Source: SKPT01 sp040905445
Lineage (GTDB): Bacteria > Planctomycetota > Phycisphaerae > Phycisphaerales > Phycisphaeraceae
Reading direction: 5' to 3'
Assembly (NCBI GenBank): GCA_040905445.1
Contig: JBBDRN010000001.1
Coordinates: forward strand, 1 to 64,000
DNA: 64,000 nt
Position 1 is the stretch's first letter. Every line of letters begins with the position of its first letter. Shown one piece after another: positions 1 to 9,241 of this stretch. The translations under genes and the position numbers were made by a program. Below the pieces are notes generated by a model. It worked only from the letters and a program-made list of their open reading frames with translations, searched no databases and was not told the DNA's origin.

Positions 1-78
1 ACACACGCCGAGCGTATCATCGGTCAGTTCTTCGCCGAGCTCGGCTGGCAGGTGGAGGTGCGGTGGGCCGAACGGTAA
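1..78 (+). CDS. C-terminal end of a cut-off protein
   Basis: An open frame runs from the first base to a TAA at 76-78, giving 25 residues that end in WQVEVRWAER. The rest of the gene lies outside the window, so the product cannot be named. A strong hairpin follows 14 bases after the stop, which supports this being the true 3' end of a gene. No family is recognised from so short a tail. Confidence 0.5.
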   Translation, partial: THAERIIGQFFAELGWQVEVRWAER

Positions 79-92
79 ACGCTGCTGAACGG

Positions 93-132
93 AGCCCGGG
101 TCGCGGCCGCACACGCGGCCGTGGCCCGGGCT
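93..132. terminator. Long GC-rich terminator-like hairpin
   Basis: Two 18-base arms (93-110 and 115-132) pair along their whole length, with two G-U wobbles, around an ACAC loop. A T-rich stretch follows about 25 bases later (155-162). The hairpin sits just after the stop codon of the cut-off gene on the left. It probably ends transcription of that gene and may also act on the reverse-strand genes to the right. Confidence 0.6.
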
Positions 133-228
133 TGACGCTCGGCGGCCGCATGCCTTCTTTTTAGCTATCAGCTTGTATCGTGATGGGTTCGTCGTCGCCG
201 GCGGATCGGGGGCCATGTCGGCTCTCGT

Positions 229-537
229 TCAGCCTGGAGCAAGTGGTCCCGGGCAGGCCAAGACCATCTGGCGGATCAGGGTGCTGCTGTTGTGGAACTG
301 CACATGCACGACGCTCTGGCCAGCGTAGACGTAGTGCTTGTGGATATCGCGCGGCGTGTTGGTCGTCGCGCGGGCGATGCGGCGGGTCAGGCCGTCGTAG
401 CGGGTGGCCTGGATCTGCGAGCCGAACTGCACATCATTGCCGTCGTGATAGGCGCGGTGGATGGCGACGAGCCGGTTCCACGCGTCGTAGGACCGCTTCC
501 GCCACGCGGCCCCGGCTTCTGAATCTCGCGAAGACAC
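229..537 (-). pseudogene. RHS/YD-repeat protein fragment
   Basis: The reverse-strand frame contains YDAWNRLVAIHRAY, then RYDGLTRRIARATT, then a HYVYAGQSVVHV stretch. This order is typical of the YD repeats near the core end of planctomycete RHS proteins. Only about 90 residues show the similarity. There is no upstream RHS shell and no hyperconserved core or toxin tip, so this is a remnant. It starts 15 bases beyond the stop of the PEP-CTERM gene, on the same strand. RHS genes recombine by 3' cassette displacement, so a leftover fragment is plausible. Family assignment is from motif recognition only. Confidence 0.65.
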
Positions 538-552
538 AGACCTCGCCGTTTT

Positions 553-3500
553 TCAAACGGCGACGTGAATGCCGTGGCGGTGACGCCGCAGCAGTGCCAG
601 CATGCCCAGGCCCAGCAGCGGGAGCGTCGCAGGCTCGGGCACGGTGTAGGCAACGAGGTCGCCCCCCGTGCCGCCCTGGAACGTCAGCATGATCGCCATG
701 TCATCGAAGCCGCCGAGCAGCATATCCTCCGGGTGCCATTTGAAATCGGCGGGCGTGAAGTCGCCTGTGAACGGCTCAAGCCCGAGCACATCGATGTCGT
801 TCTCGAACAGCCACTCGACGATGCTGAGCGACTCGGTGCGAACGGATTCGCGTGCCTCGACGAGCAGCCACTCCCGGCCGAACCGCGGCGCAAAGCCCTC
901 GCCGAACACCAGCCGCAGCGTGCCTTGGAGCGTGCTGTCGTGGTGGAGGATGAGCTGGTCGTAGCTCTCGCCGGCGACTTGGCCGAGGATCTCGAGCACG
1001 ATCAATCCGGTGCTGGATTGGCTCAGGCCGTCGAATACCTCCATCACGCCCGGCGAGCTGCCGACCGCCAGCACGCCGTGGTTGTTCAGCGCGCCGGCGA
1101 TGCGCGTCGAGCCGGTGAGCGACACGTCCTGGCTGATCGTCACCTGCGGTGCGTCGATCACGCCGTCGAGCACGGCTGAGCCATCCTCCAGATGCAGCGC
1201 CGTGGTGCTGATGTAGCCCTCGGGCCCGACGATCAGCTCGCCCGTGCTCGTCAGCTCGCCGTCGATGAGCAGTTGCGCCGCCTGGGTGACTTCGAGCTGG
1301 CCGACGTTGGTCAGGTTTTGGTCCAGTTCCAGGACGTGACCGCCCGTCAGCGCGAGCCGGCCTTCGATGCGCTCCAGGCCCGCCAGCGGCTCGAAACGGG
1401 CCGCGGCCCCGTCGACGAGGATGTCGCCGCTGGGCCCGATCGTCGGGAACCACCCGCCGGCGTAATTGACGATGGCGGGGAGGATGATGTCGTTGCCATC
1501 ATCATCTTCGCCGACCCACTTCTCGCGGACGACCCAGGGCGTGTTGACGTTCAGCGGGCCGGCGGGCCGCACGACCAAGAGGCTGCCGCCAATGACCTCG
1601 ACCGCGTCGGAGCCGACGTCGAAGCTGGAGGTGGCGTCGATAAAGACCGCGCCTTCGTCAACGATCAGGTTGCCGGCGACGTTGAGGCGTGAACCGCCTT
1701 CCACGCGAAGCTCGCCGCGGTTGAGCAGGCTGCTGGCGGTGTTGAATTGCTGCCGGTTCAGCAGTGTGAGCGAGCCCTGGTTCTCCTCCATCGTGTTGAG
1801 GTACGGGAACAGCGCCTGCCCGCTGAGCGTGATGCTGGACGCGTTGATGGCCAGTTGTGTATCGAAGTCCTGGATGTCGTTGCCTTCGCCGAAAAAGACG
1901 GTGCCGATGAAGCTGTCCTCGTTGGAGACCTGGACGACGCGCAGGTCGAGCACGGCCGCTCCGCCGGGCGCGCTGTCGGGGTCGGTCAGGTTGCTGAAGC
2001 GCGTGCCTACGAAGGGCGTGGCGCCCATTAGCGTCCACGTGCCCTGGTCGAACTTGGCGCCGCCCTCGGCGTAATCTTCGATCTCCACCTCAAAGCCGAA
2101 GGAGGCCCCGGCCTGGATGATGACCTCGCCGGTGTTGACGAGGTTCAGCGGCGTGACGACCGGCTGGGGCGTCGGCGGCGGCACGCCAGGTGCCTGCGCC
2201 CCGGGCGGGGTGATGAACAGCAGGTTTTCGCCGGACGCGACGGTCAGCGTGCCGTGGTTGACGATGTCGATGAAGTCGGAGGCGATCGCGGCGAACCGCT
2301 CGAAGGCGGGCTGGCTGATGCCGGTCAGCGGCGCGAAGCGGATGCCGTTGAGTACGAGCTCGCCGCCGGCGTCGATCTCGAACCGCGATTGCACGTCGTA
2401 GCGCTGCTCGAAGGCGCCGGCGAACCGGACGAGCCCGCCCTTGGCCGCGCGGAACGTCTGCCGCTTGAGCGGCGGCGCGGTGGCCGACGTGTCGGGGAAC
2501 GTTCGCTCACCGATGGCGGGCGAGCCGCGGAAGTGGATTGCCCCGCCGTCGCCGGCCTCAAACACGCCGTCCACGCCCGCGGGCGCCAGGACGGTCGATT
2601 CGATCACGATCTGCGAGTGGGCGCCGCGGGCGGCGAACAGGCCGTCCTGCTCGACGCGCGGGCTGTCGAGCAGCACGCTCGATTCATTCAGCGCTTCGAG
2701 CGAGCCGGTGGGCCGGTTGGCGAACCGGCTGGACAACTGGATCGTCGCGTCTGAATCGTCAAAGACGATCCGCCCGGCGTTGTCGATGGTCTGCGACACG
2801 TCGAGCAGACGGTTGTGGATCACCGGCACAGGCACGTTGACGTCGACAGCGACCGGGATGGGAATAAAGGTGCCGCGGATGTAGATCACCTGCACCTCGT
2901 CCTGCCCGTCGGCAAGGGCAAAGGGAACACCGTCGAAGCGCAGCGTATGGCCTTGGCCGTGAAACAGGGTCTGCGCGGCGATGGAACCGGGGTCGACGAA
3001 CGCGAGCGTTCCCTCGCCGGTGATCTGGAGCAGGCCGTCGGCCGCCATGAAGGTCAGGTGGTCCCTGTCCTCGTTGTGGATAAGCCCATCGTTGCGGATC
3101 GAGCCAAGCTCCCACCGCCGGCCGCTGACAAGTTCGGAGCCTGCCACGACCTCGATGCCACGGACCTCGAACGGTGGCTTGAAGCGAGTATATTCGGTGT
3201 CCTCCGGCACGGGGGAAAAGAATATGTCGTCCGCGTCCTCGCTCGTCTGGGCCTCGAACAGTTGCGTCAGCGTGACCGTCTCGCGCAGGTCAAAGCTCTC
3301 CTCGGTAAACGTCATGGACGCCAACTCGCCGACGTGCTCGACCCCCTGCTCGCTTCGGCCGATGACCAGCACCTTGTCGGCCAGCGAGTCGGGCGCGGTG
3401 TGATCGGCGAGGCTGCGCCACGCGTCCGCGTCGGTCGGATCGTGCGCGGCCGCGTCCGCGGCCCGGTAGACGCGCGGGCTCGGCGCCGCCTGAAGCGTAA

Positions 3501-5037
3501 AGCTGCTTGCGAGGCCCTCCAGCAGGATCGGGCTGATCGCCTGCGTCTGGTTCAGAATCTCCAGCTCCACCTCGCCCAGCAGCGCGCCGAGCACGCTCGT
3601 GCGCTCGCGGAGCAGTGGCGGCAGCGAAAGGTCCACCGTGTCGAGGATGTTCACGCTCTCGAGCTCCAGCAGCGTCAGTTCGAGGTAGTCGGTCAGAAAC
3701 ATTGCCCCGTGCTTCATCAGCTCGCCCGTCAGCGCGTCGAAGCTCGCGGTGACCTCGACGGGATCCTCGCCGAGCAGGGAAATGCCGGGCAGATCGCCCC
3801 AGAGCCCGGTGAGGCTGTTGACCAGGTCGATGGTGTCGCCGTTTCGCACCGCGACCGTCTGGTCGAAGTTGAGCGTGACCTGGAAGTCCGGCCGAACCTC
3901 GACCGTTTCGCGGTAGCCGATCTCCGGGCCATACTTGATGTCGATCAGGTCGGCGGCGATGCTGGCGATGTTGCCGATCTCCTCCTCCAGCCGGGTGAAC
4001 GACTGGCCGGTGCCCAGGAACGCGGCGATGCCGTCGAGGTCCAGACCGAGGCGCAGCAGCGGGGTTTCGAAGGAATAGCCGACGCCGGAGTCGCTGGAGG
4101 AGGTGCTGATGGTCAGGTTCGGGTGGCTGCCGCCCAGCGCGCTTTGACCGACGCCGAAGGGGTTGACGAGCTGGACTTCGCCGATGTCCAGCCGGCGGCT
4201 CGCGCCCGGTTGATCCTTGACGCCCACGTCCACGCTGATCTGCCGGTTCACCACGCTGGCGGCGTCGTCCAGGAACTCGACGCTGCTTTCAAAGAGCGTG
4301 TCCTCGAAGATCACGAAGCGCGGCGGGACGCCGGCCTCCGAGTCGGGGTTGCTGTCGGGGTCCAGGTCGAACTCGAACTTCAGCAGGCTCTGGTTGACGT
4401 GAATCGGCGTGGGATTGAAGTTCGTGGCCCGATAGGGAAGGACCGGGAACAGCGCGCCTTCGACGCGGCTGCGCAGCTCGAGATCAAAGAAGAAATCCAT
4501 GCCCGCCTCGAACGACGGCAGGTCGACCGCGCGCTGGTCGTAAGCCGGGTTCGACTGCATGCCGGTGCTCGTGCTGAGTCGGAAGAACTCACCGCTGGTC
4601 ACGTCGGTCGGGAGCTCGACGTCCGGCCGGAAGTCGAACGTGCTGCCGGGCGCCAGGCCGCTGGCCTGGAAGTCGGCAAAAAACTCGAGTCCCGTGCCGC
4701 CCGAGACGTGGCCGCTGAATCTGGCGCCGCTGCGCGTGTCGGCGGTGACGCGGGGGACGATGACCTTGCCGAAGGCGCGCACCTCGGGGATGACCGTGGC
4801 GTTTCGCTTGCCGATGATGCCGCCCAACGAGAAGCTCTCGTTCCACGACGTGCCGAGTGTGTGGCTCCAGTTCAGATCGCCGATGCGGTCGATGGCGCCG
4901 AGATCGATGCCGTTGACCTCGACCGTTAGCTCCTCGGCGCTACCGGCCGGCACCAGCACACCGAGCAGCATGATGGCCGCGATGGATGCGCGCGAAACCG
5001 TCCTAGCCCGCTGAAGTGACAGGGAATGCATCCGCAT
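553..5037 (-). CDS. Giant secreted PEP-CTERM protein
   Basis: This 1494-residue protein starts with a signal peptide (about residues 1-35; hydrophobic IAAIMLLGVLVPAG, then AEE). It ends with the PEP-CTERM sorting tag: VPEPATLPLLG, a hydrophobic helix and a basic LLRRHRH tail. That tag is cut by an exosortase, and the protein is then exported to the cell surface or matrix. The C-terminal half (about 700-1400) is rich in short repeating beta-strand patterns of the kind Ala-Gly-Gly-x-Leu, as in beta-helix autotransporter-like proteins. The start has a GAGGAGC ribosome site 8 bases upstream, just after a perfect 6-bp hairpin (5050-5065). The exosortase gene is not in the window. Its function is not known; structural or adhesive roles are guesses. 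Confidence 0.85.
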   Translation of the reverse strand: MRMHSLSLQRARTVSRASIAAIMLLGVLVPAGSAEELTVEVNGIDLGAIDRIGDLNWSHTLGTSWNESFSLGGIIGKRNATVIPEVRAFGKVIVPRVTADTRSGARFSGHVSGGTGLEFFADFQASGLAPGSTFDFRPDVELPTDVTSGEFFRLSTSTGMQSNPAYDQRAVDLPSFEAGMDFFFDLELRSRVEGALFPVLPYRATNFNPTPIHVNQSLLKFEFDLDPDSNPDSEAGVPPRFVIFEDTLFESSVEFLDDAASVVNRQISVDVGVKDQPGASRRLDIGEVQLVNPFGVGQSALGGSHPNLTISTSSSDSGVGYSFETPLLRLGLDLDGIAAFLGTGQSFTRLEEEIGNIASIAADLIDIKYGPEIGYRETVEVRPDFQVTLNFDQTVAVRNGDTIDLVNSLTGLWGDLPGISLLGEDPVEVTASFDALTGELMKHGAMFLTDYLELTLLELESVNILDTVDLSLPPLLRERTSVLGALLGEVELEILNQTQAISPILLEGLASSFTLQAAPSPRVYRAADAAAHDPTDADAWRSLADHTAPDSLADKVLVIGRSEQGVEHVGELASMTFTEESFDLRETVTLTQLFEAQTSEDADDIFFSPVPEDTEYTRFKPPFEVRGIEVVAGSELVSGRRWELGSIRNDGLIHNEDRDHLTFMAADGLLQITGEGTLAFVDPGSIAAQTLFHGQGHTLRFDGVPFALADGQDEVQVIYIRGTFIPIPVAVDVNVPVPVIHNRLLDVSQTIDNAGRIVFDDSDATIQLSSRFANRPTGSLEALNESSVLLDSPRVEQDGLFAARGAHSQIVIESTVLAPAGVDGVFEAGDGGAIHFRGSPAIGERTFPDTSATAPPLKRQTFRAAKGGLVRFAGAFEQRYDVQSRFEIDAGGELVLNGIRFAPLTGISQPAFERFAAIASDFIDIVNHGTLTVASGENLLFITPPGAQAPGVPPPTPQPVVTPLNLVNTGEVIIQAGASFGFEVEIEDYAEGGAKFDQGTWTLMGATPFVGTRFSNLTDPDSAPGGAAVLDLRVVQVSNEDSFIGTVFFGEGNDIQDFDTQLAINASSITLSGQALFPYLNTMEENQGSLTLLNRQQFNTASSLLNRGELRVEGGSRLNVAGNLIVDEGAVFIDATSSFDVGSDAVEVIGGSLLVVRPAGPLNVNTPWVVREKWVGEDDDGNDIILPAIVNYAGGWFPTIGPSGDILVDGAAARFEPLAGLERIEGRLALTGGHVLELDQNLTNVGQLEVTQAAQLLIDGELTSTGELIVGPEGYISTTALHLEDGSAVLDGVIDAPQVTISQDVSLTGSTRIAGALNNHGVLAVGSSPGVMEVFDGLSQSSTGLIVLEILGQVAGESYDQLILHHDSTLQGTLRLVFGEGFAPRFGREWLLVEARESVRTESLSIVEWLFENDIDVLGLEPFTGDFTPADFKWHPEDMLLGGFDDMAIMLTFQGGTGGDLVAYTVPEPATLPLLGLGMLALLRRHRHGIHVAV

Positions 5038-5253
5038 GACATGCTCCTCGGGGCCGAACGGCCCCAGCCTCCGATTTGTGATGGGCGCGCAAAAGAAAGG
5101 CCCTCATTGCCAAGCGTAACCAACCTGCCGCAACTCCACAAGCAAAACGTGGTATTGACCGCACGAATCCATGCGGTGGGTAGATCGGGCATCCGCCCGC
5201 GCGAGCAACGCCAGAGCCGCTCGAGCGCGGGCACGCGTGCATGCCGTGCATGA

Positions 5254-5489
5254 GGTCGGCTCGGGGGCCGCGTGGGCTTGCCGCGGGGCAAGGTGCTGGC
5301 GGATACGTTCAAGCGGCTGAACGCGCGGCTGGGGGGCTGCCCGCGTCGCTCGGGGCGATGGGGCTGGTGGGGACGGAGCCGCTGCTGGAGGAGATGGCGG
5401 CGCGGGCGGCGGGGGATCACTGCGCGGAGATGAACCCGCGGCCGCTGGACGCCGCGGCGTGCCGGCGGCTGTATGAGGCGGCGGCGTGA
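5254..5489 (+). pseudogene. Iron-containing alcohol dehydrogenase remnant
   Basis: Two adjoining frames together read like the extreme C terminus of group III (iron) alcohol dehydrogenases. Frame one gives a stretch ending ADTFKRLNARLGG. Frame two continues LPASLGAMGLVG and reaches DHCAEMNPRPLDAAACRRLY before the stop. The switch falls in a run of six G (about 5327-5332), consistent with a one-base deletion. The N-terminal cofactor domain and metal-binding histidines are absent upstream, where a TGA closes the frame. It is therefore both truncated and frameshifted, and no product is expected. Confidence 0.55.
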
Positions 5490-5633
5490 AAATCGTGAGT
5501 TGGCCTATGGCGACTGGCGGGGCGAGCGGTTATGTTCAGGCGGCGGCGGGTGCGAAGGACTGGCCCGCGCTGCGGCGCGCGGCAGTGGGGGCGGTCGGTT
5601 TGGTGCTGCGTCAACTCTCGTTCAGGGGACAAC

Positions 5634-7094
5634 ATGAGCAAAGCGACAGGCACCCTGGGCAGACGGCGGCTGGTGTGGATCATCGCGCTGGGGGCGTTGG
5701 TGGCGATCGTCGGCGTCGCGGTCACCGTGGCGGTGGTGCGCGCGCGGATGGACGAGGCGCGCTATCTTGAGCGGCGGGCTGTGGCGCTCGAGCGCTTCGC
5801 GTCCGTGCCGGAGCTGGAGGCTTCGCCGTTCCCGGCAATGGGCGTGCGCATCGTGCGGATCAATCCCGGTCATCAGGCCGAGGGCCTGGGGTTGACGGCG
5901 GGTGCCGTGGTGGTGAGCATCGGCGGCGAGCCGATCCGCGCCGACTTCGAGCCGCGCGACCGCACGATGCCGATGGTGTTTATTACCCCGGAGGGCGAGC
6001 GGCGCGAGGTGCGCGTGCGGCCGGGAACGATCGGCATCCGCAATGCGCCGTACCGCCGCCCGGAGCTGGCGTACATCCGTTCCGCGCAGCGCGATCCGGC
6101 CCTGGATGCGGACATGCTGGCGGCGATCGCGACCCGCCGGCGTGATCCGGAACTGGCCGAGACGGCGCTGCAGCGCGTGCTCGCCGGTGGCTATGAGCCG
6201 GATGAGCTGTCCAACAGCGTCGCCGCCATGATCGCGCTGCACCAGGGCCGCCCGACCGTGGCGCAGGAGTTTGCCTCGCGCATGGAGCTGGTGCCGGACG
6301 AGGGAGGCGGGACGTACGGCTTGAACCCGATCGACCGATATCGCATCGCGCTGGCCAACGGCAACCTTGACGACATGGTGCGCCTGGCCGAGCGCTACGA
6401 CGGGCCGGTCAGCGTCTCGCCGCAGGCCCTGGAGAACGTGCTGGCGCTGGCGGCGGAGCGCGGCAGCCCGCCGAACCCCGACCGCTTGCTCAGCGAGGGC
6501 CTGGCGCGGCGTGATCTGCGGCCGCAGATGCACGCGGTGGACGACGAACGGCTGGTAGCCAGCAATCTCTTCGGCGCGCTGGAGGCGAATCAGCCATTCG
6601 TGTTCAGCACCCCGCCCGGCCGTTTCAGGCTAATCGCCGCGACGTTCGAGCGAGGGGGCTTCAACTACGAGTTCGTCATCCGCGGTGAGCTTTTCGCAGC
6701 GCCTCGGTCCACGCGCTGGCAGAACACCCTTGGGATGCTGGCGTTGGATCTGGAGGCGGACGCCGGCTCGTCAGGCGGGCTCACAGCGCGCAAGCGCATG
6801 ACTGCGGGGGGCATCTGGCTCAGCCGAACCGAGGACGCCAGCACCAGCGTGGCGGTCGGCGGCGGCTTTTCGCCCCACGAAATGCGCTACAGGGACCCGG
6901 CGATCGATCTGGGGCGGTCCTGGCCGTTCGAAATCCGGCTGATCTGCGTCGACGGCTGGGCGCAGGTCGTGCTCAACGACGTCCCGGTGGCCCTGTTGCC
7001 CGCCGAGGCGCGCCGGCCGGCCCTGATCATGCAGGTGGTGGGGGCGCGTGCGCAGATCGAGGCGGTCGAGCTGTCGGAACTCGTGGCGGAATAA
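5634..7094 (+). CDS. Membrane-anchored PDZ-domain protein
   Basis: The 486-residue protein has one N-terminal membrane segment (about residues 13-34, IIALGALVAIVGVAVTVAVV). A PDZ-like domain follows at about 60-130, with GVRIVRINPGHQAEGLGLTAGAVVVSIGGEPI as its core (positions about 5840-5930). The middle is helical and repeat-like. The C terminus (about 330-486) looks like a beta-sandwich of the concanavalin/LamG or DUF1080 kind. No protease motif is seen, so the PDZ probably binds peptides or partners on the outer face of the inner membrane. The start is the ATG at 5634, with AGGGGA about 6 bases upstream; the longer open frame before it is unsupported. Precise role unknown. Confidence 0.75.
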   Translation: MSKATGTLGRRRLVWIIALGALVAIVGVAVTVAVVRARMDEARYLERRAVALERFASVPELEASPFPAMGVRIVRINPGHQAEGLGLTAGAVVVSIGGEPIRADFEPRDRTMPMVFITPEGERREVRVRPGTIGIRNAPYRRPELAYIRSAQRDPALDADMLAAIATRRRDPELAETALQRVLAGGYEPDELSNSVAAMIALHQGRPTVAQEFASRMELVPDEGGGTYGLNPIDRYRIALANGNLDDMVRLAERYDGPVSVSPQALENVLALAAERGSPPNPDRLLSEGLARRDLRPQMHAVDDERLVASNLFGALEANQPFVFSTPPGRFRLIAATFERGGFNYEFVIRGELFAAPRSTRWQNTLGMLALDLEADAGSSGGLTARKRMTAGGIWLSRTEDASTSVAVGGGFSPHEMRYRDPAIDLGRSWPFEIRLICVDGWAQVVLNDVPVALLPAEARRPALIMQVVGARAQIEAVELSELVAE

Positions 7095-7184
7095 GGATTC
7101 GCCGCTCTGGTCGAAAACGACATATTTGCAACTCGACCGGTTCCCCCGCGCGACGTTCAGCAAACGCCCACCCGTGGGAGAAGC

Positions 7185-7454
7185 CTATGTCGCATCGTCG
7201 AGGACCAGGACCCAGTCATTGCCGCGGTACGGCGCGCCCGGCCGTCTGTACGTGACGCCGTCCGGCGTGGCGTGTTCGGCGCGCCCGGTTCGTGGGTCGT
7301 ACCACCAGGACACCAGCGACGAGAACAGATCGGCGTTGTCAGCGAGGCGAATCGGAAATCCGGACGGCGTGTAGGCGAGAGTAGCCTTAGCTTTGAGCAC
7401 CGAGCGTTGCTCGCCGTCGAAGGCCTCGGAGACGAGGGACGCCCGGCCGCGCAG
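7185..7454 (-). pseudogene. Orphan collagen-binding-type domain fragment
   Basis: A reverse-strand frame closed upstream by a TGA (7455-7457) encodes about 89 residues. It contains TLAYTPSGFPIRL, SWWYDPRTGRAEHA and GNDWVLVLDD. This is the pattern of the small putative collagen-binding domain that ends many DUF4038 glycoside hydrolases. There the WYDPRTG and DWVLVL motifs are diagnostic. The catalytic barrel that should precede it is absent, so this is the 3' end of a lost glycosidase gene. Confidence 0.5.
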
Positions 7455-7508
7455 TCATTCGAACCCCCGCGCCCGTCCAAACGGGGGAGGCTCAGTTCTG
7501 AAAAAATA

Positions 7509-7537
7509 TTGACGTTCGTTGGCGAGGTGGGTATAAG
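7509..7537 (+). promoter_or_regulatory. Near-consensus sigma-70 promoter
   Basis: TTGACG (7509-7514) and TATAAG (7532-7537) are separated by exactly 17 bases. They lie in a locally AT-rich stretch that starts with AAAAAATATT. Initiation is expected near 7544, which would give a leader of about 90 bases before the TPR/beta-barrel gene at 7634. Such clear promoters are rare in this GC-rich window, so the three genes that follow may be strongly expressed. Confidence 0.6.
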
Positions 7538-7633
7538 TACGATTCAAGTCGCTCGTCGTGCCTTATAGAGGCGACAGTCTGTCTTCCACCATGGGTGCTC
7601 GATCACCTCAACTGTTGCAGTGGGCACAAATAC

Positions 7634-9193
7634 ATGACAATACTCGGCTTTGCGTCTCGGTGGGGGCGCCAATTCGTTGCGGTGACGATGGTCGTGGCGG
7701 CGATGGGCGGGCATGCAACGGCATCGCCCGCGTCGGATCCGTTCGTTGAGGCAGCGCACGCAGCACTCATGGCCGGGCGTACGCAGCAGGCTCTGATGCT
7801 GGCCGAGGAGGCGGCGCGACTGGATCCGGACGATACCCGTGCGTTGTTTCTCCAGGGCGCGGCGCTGAACCGCGATGCCCGGCCGGCTGAAGCGCTGGAC
7901 CATTTGCACCGGGCTGAGACGCTTGGCTTGCCGGCCAGCTTCACCGCGTTCGAAACCGGATGGGCGCACCTGCAGCTTCATGCGTACGACGCGGCCATCG
8001 AGGCGTTCGAGACCTACGAGGCCAGTCACCCGGGCCATGCCAAGACCAGCGAGCTTCTCGGTCGCGCTTACCTGGCCAAGGGCGATCTCGAGCGGGCTGA
8101 GACGTTGCTCACGCAGTCGATCGAGCGGGACGCTTCGCTTGCGGACACGGCCAACCTTTCACTGGCGCAGGTGCACGCGGCCCGTGGTGAGCGGGCGGCG
8201 GCGCAGGCGCGCCTGGACGAGGCCAGGCGAGCGGCACCGCCGGACTCGCCGCTGACCGATCCTCTGCGGGGCTTCACGAGCCAGCCGGCGGCGGTCGGGT
8301 CGGGGCTGGCGGACGATCGTCGGTTCCGCGTCGCGCTGACCCTGGCAGCTGGCTACAGCAGCAACGTCATCGCGTTGGCGGACGAAATCGCGTTGCCCTC
8401 AGGCATCTCGGATCAGCACTCGGCGTTCGGCAGCCTGGTGCTGGATCTTGCATTCGACGCAGTGCGGACCGAGCGCAACCTGGTGACGCTTGGCTACGTC
8501 TTCCAGGGGCGGATGTACGAAAGTGGATTGGACGAGTATGACCTGCTCGACCAGTATTTCTACGTGGACTGGTCTCACCGGCTCGACGACCGTTTCAGCA
8601 CGCGACTGAGGTTGGCGGATGAATGGACACACATCGGCGGGAACGAGTTTCGCAACCAGATCAGCGCCAGGCCAGCCCTCGTTACGCAGGTGAACGAGCA
8701 CCTCGTTGCGGAGGTGGCGTACACCTATGCCTTGAACGATTACAAGTTCCCGACGGCATCCGCGCTCGCCCGAGACGGCGATGCCCATACCGTCGGTCTG
8801 ACGCTTGGCTTCCATGTACCTGGCACGCGGCTCAGCGGGCGGGCCGGCTACAGCTACACCGCGCACATCACCGATGGCAGCGAATTCGATCGCCGTGATC
8901 ATGCGGTGTTCGCGACGCTTTCGCACCCGTTGCCGATGGCCTTCGCGATCAGCGGCAGCTACCTGCATACCTTCTCCAACTACCGGAACGCCAGCACGTT
9001 CGGCGTGACGACCGATGATCGCGAGGACGACATCGACGTCGTGAGCATCACGCTCAGCCGCTGGTTCGACGTGCCATCGCTCCATCGGACGCGCTGGTTC
9101 GTCACCTACGAAGGCATATTCAACAACTCGAACGTAGCCGTCTTCGACTACGACGAGCACCGGGTCGTATCGGGCATCACACTGAACTTTTAG
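7634..9193 (+). CDS. TPR plus outer-membrane beta-barrel protein (SlipAM/T11SS-like)
   Basis: This 519-residue protein has a signal-peptide-like start (about 1-30, ending ATASPAS). TPR repeats follow (about 30-210; LDPDDTRALFLQGAALNRD and later helical pairs). The C terminus (about 230-519) consists of alternating amphipathic strands with aromatic girdles, opening GYSSNVIAL and ending in the phenylalanine typical of outer-membrane barrels. TPR followed by a barrel is the layout of surface lipoprotein assembly modifiers (Slam, PF04575) of type XI secretion. It is also seen in other TPR-porin families. It sits first behind the promoter at 7509, followed 48 bases later by a secreted coiled-coil protein. 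A transport role for the neighbour is inferred. The ATG at 7634 precedes the hydrophobic segment directly. Confidence 0.65.
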   Translation: MTILGFASRWGRQFVAVTMVVAAMGGHATASPASDPFVEAAHAALMAGRTQQALMLAEEAARLDPDDTRALFLQGAALNRDARPAEALDHLHRAETLGLPASFTAFETGWAHLQLHAYDAAIEAFETYEASHPGHAKTSELLGRAYLAKGDLERAETLLTQSIERDASLADTANLSLAQVHAARGERAAAQARLDEARRAAPPDSPLTDPLRGFTSQPAAVGSGLADDRRFRVALTLAAGYSSNVIALADEIALPSGISDQHSAFGSLVLDLAFDAVRTERNLVTLGYVFQGRMYESGLDEYDLLDQYFYVDWSHRLDDRFSTRLRLADEWTHIGGNEFRNQISARPALVTQVNEHLVAEVAYTYALNDYKFPTASALARDGDAHTVGLTLGFHVPGTRLSGRAGYSYTAHITDGSEFDRRDHAVFATLSHPLPMAFAISGSYLHTFSNYRNASTFGVTTDDREDDIDVVSITLSRWFDVPSLHRTRWFVTYEGIFNNSNVAVFDYDEHRVVSGITLNF

Positions 9194-9241
9194 TCCATGA
9201 CCTCGTGCGCCAAGCGCCGCCTGTCGTGAAAGAGGCCGATC

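Noticed and set aside
2815..4929. 704-codon + strand frame opposite the PEP-CTERM gene
   Set aside because: Composition is Arg/Ala/Gly-rich shadow of the reverse-strand gene, which has a signal peptide, PEP-CTERM tag and ribosome site.
5155..5180. TTGACC as a + strand -35 box before the dehydrogenase remnant
   Set aside because: No acceptable -10 box at 16-18 bases.
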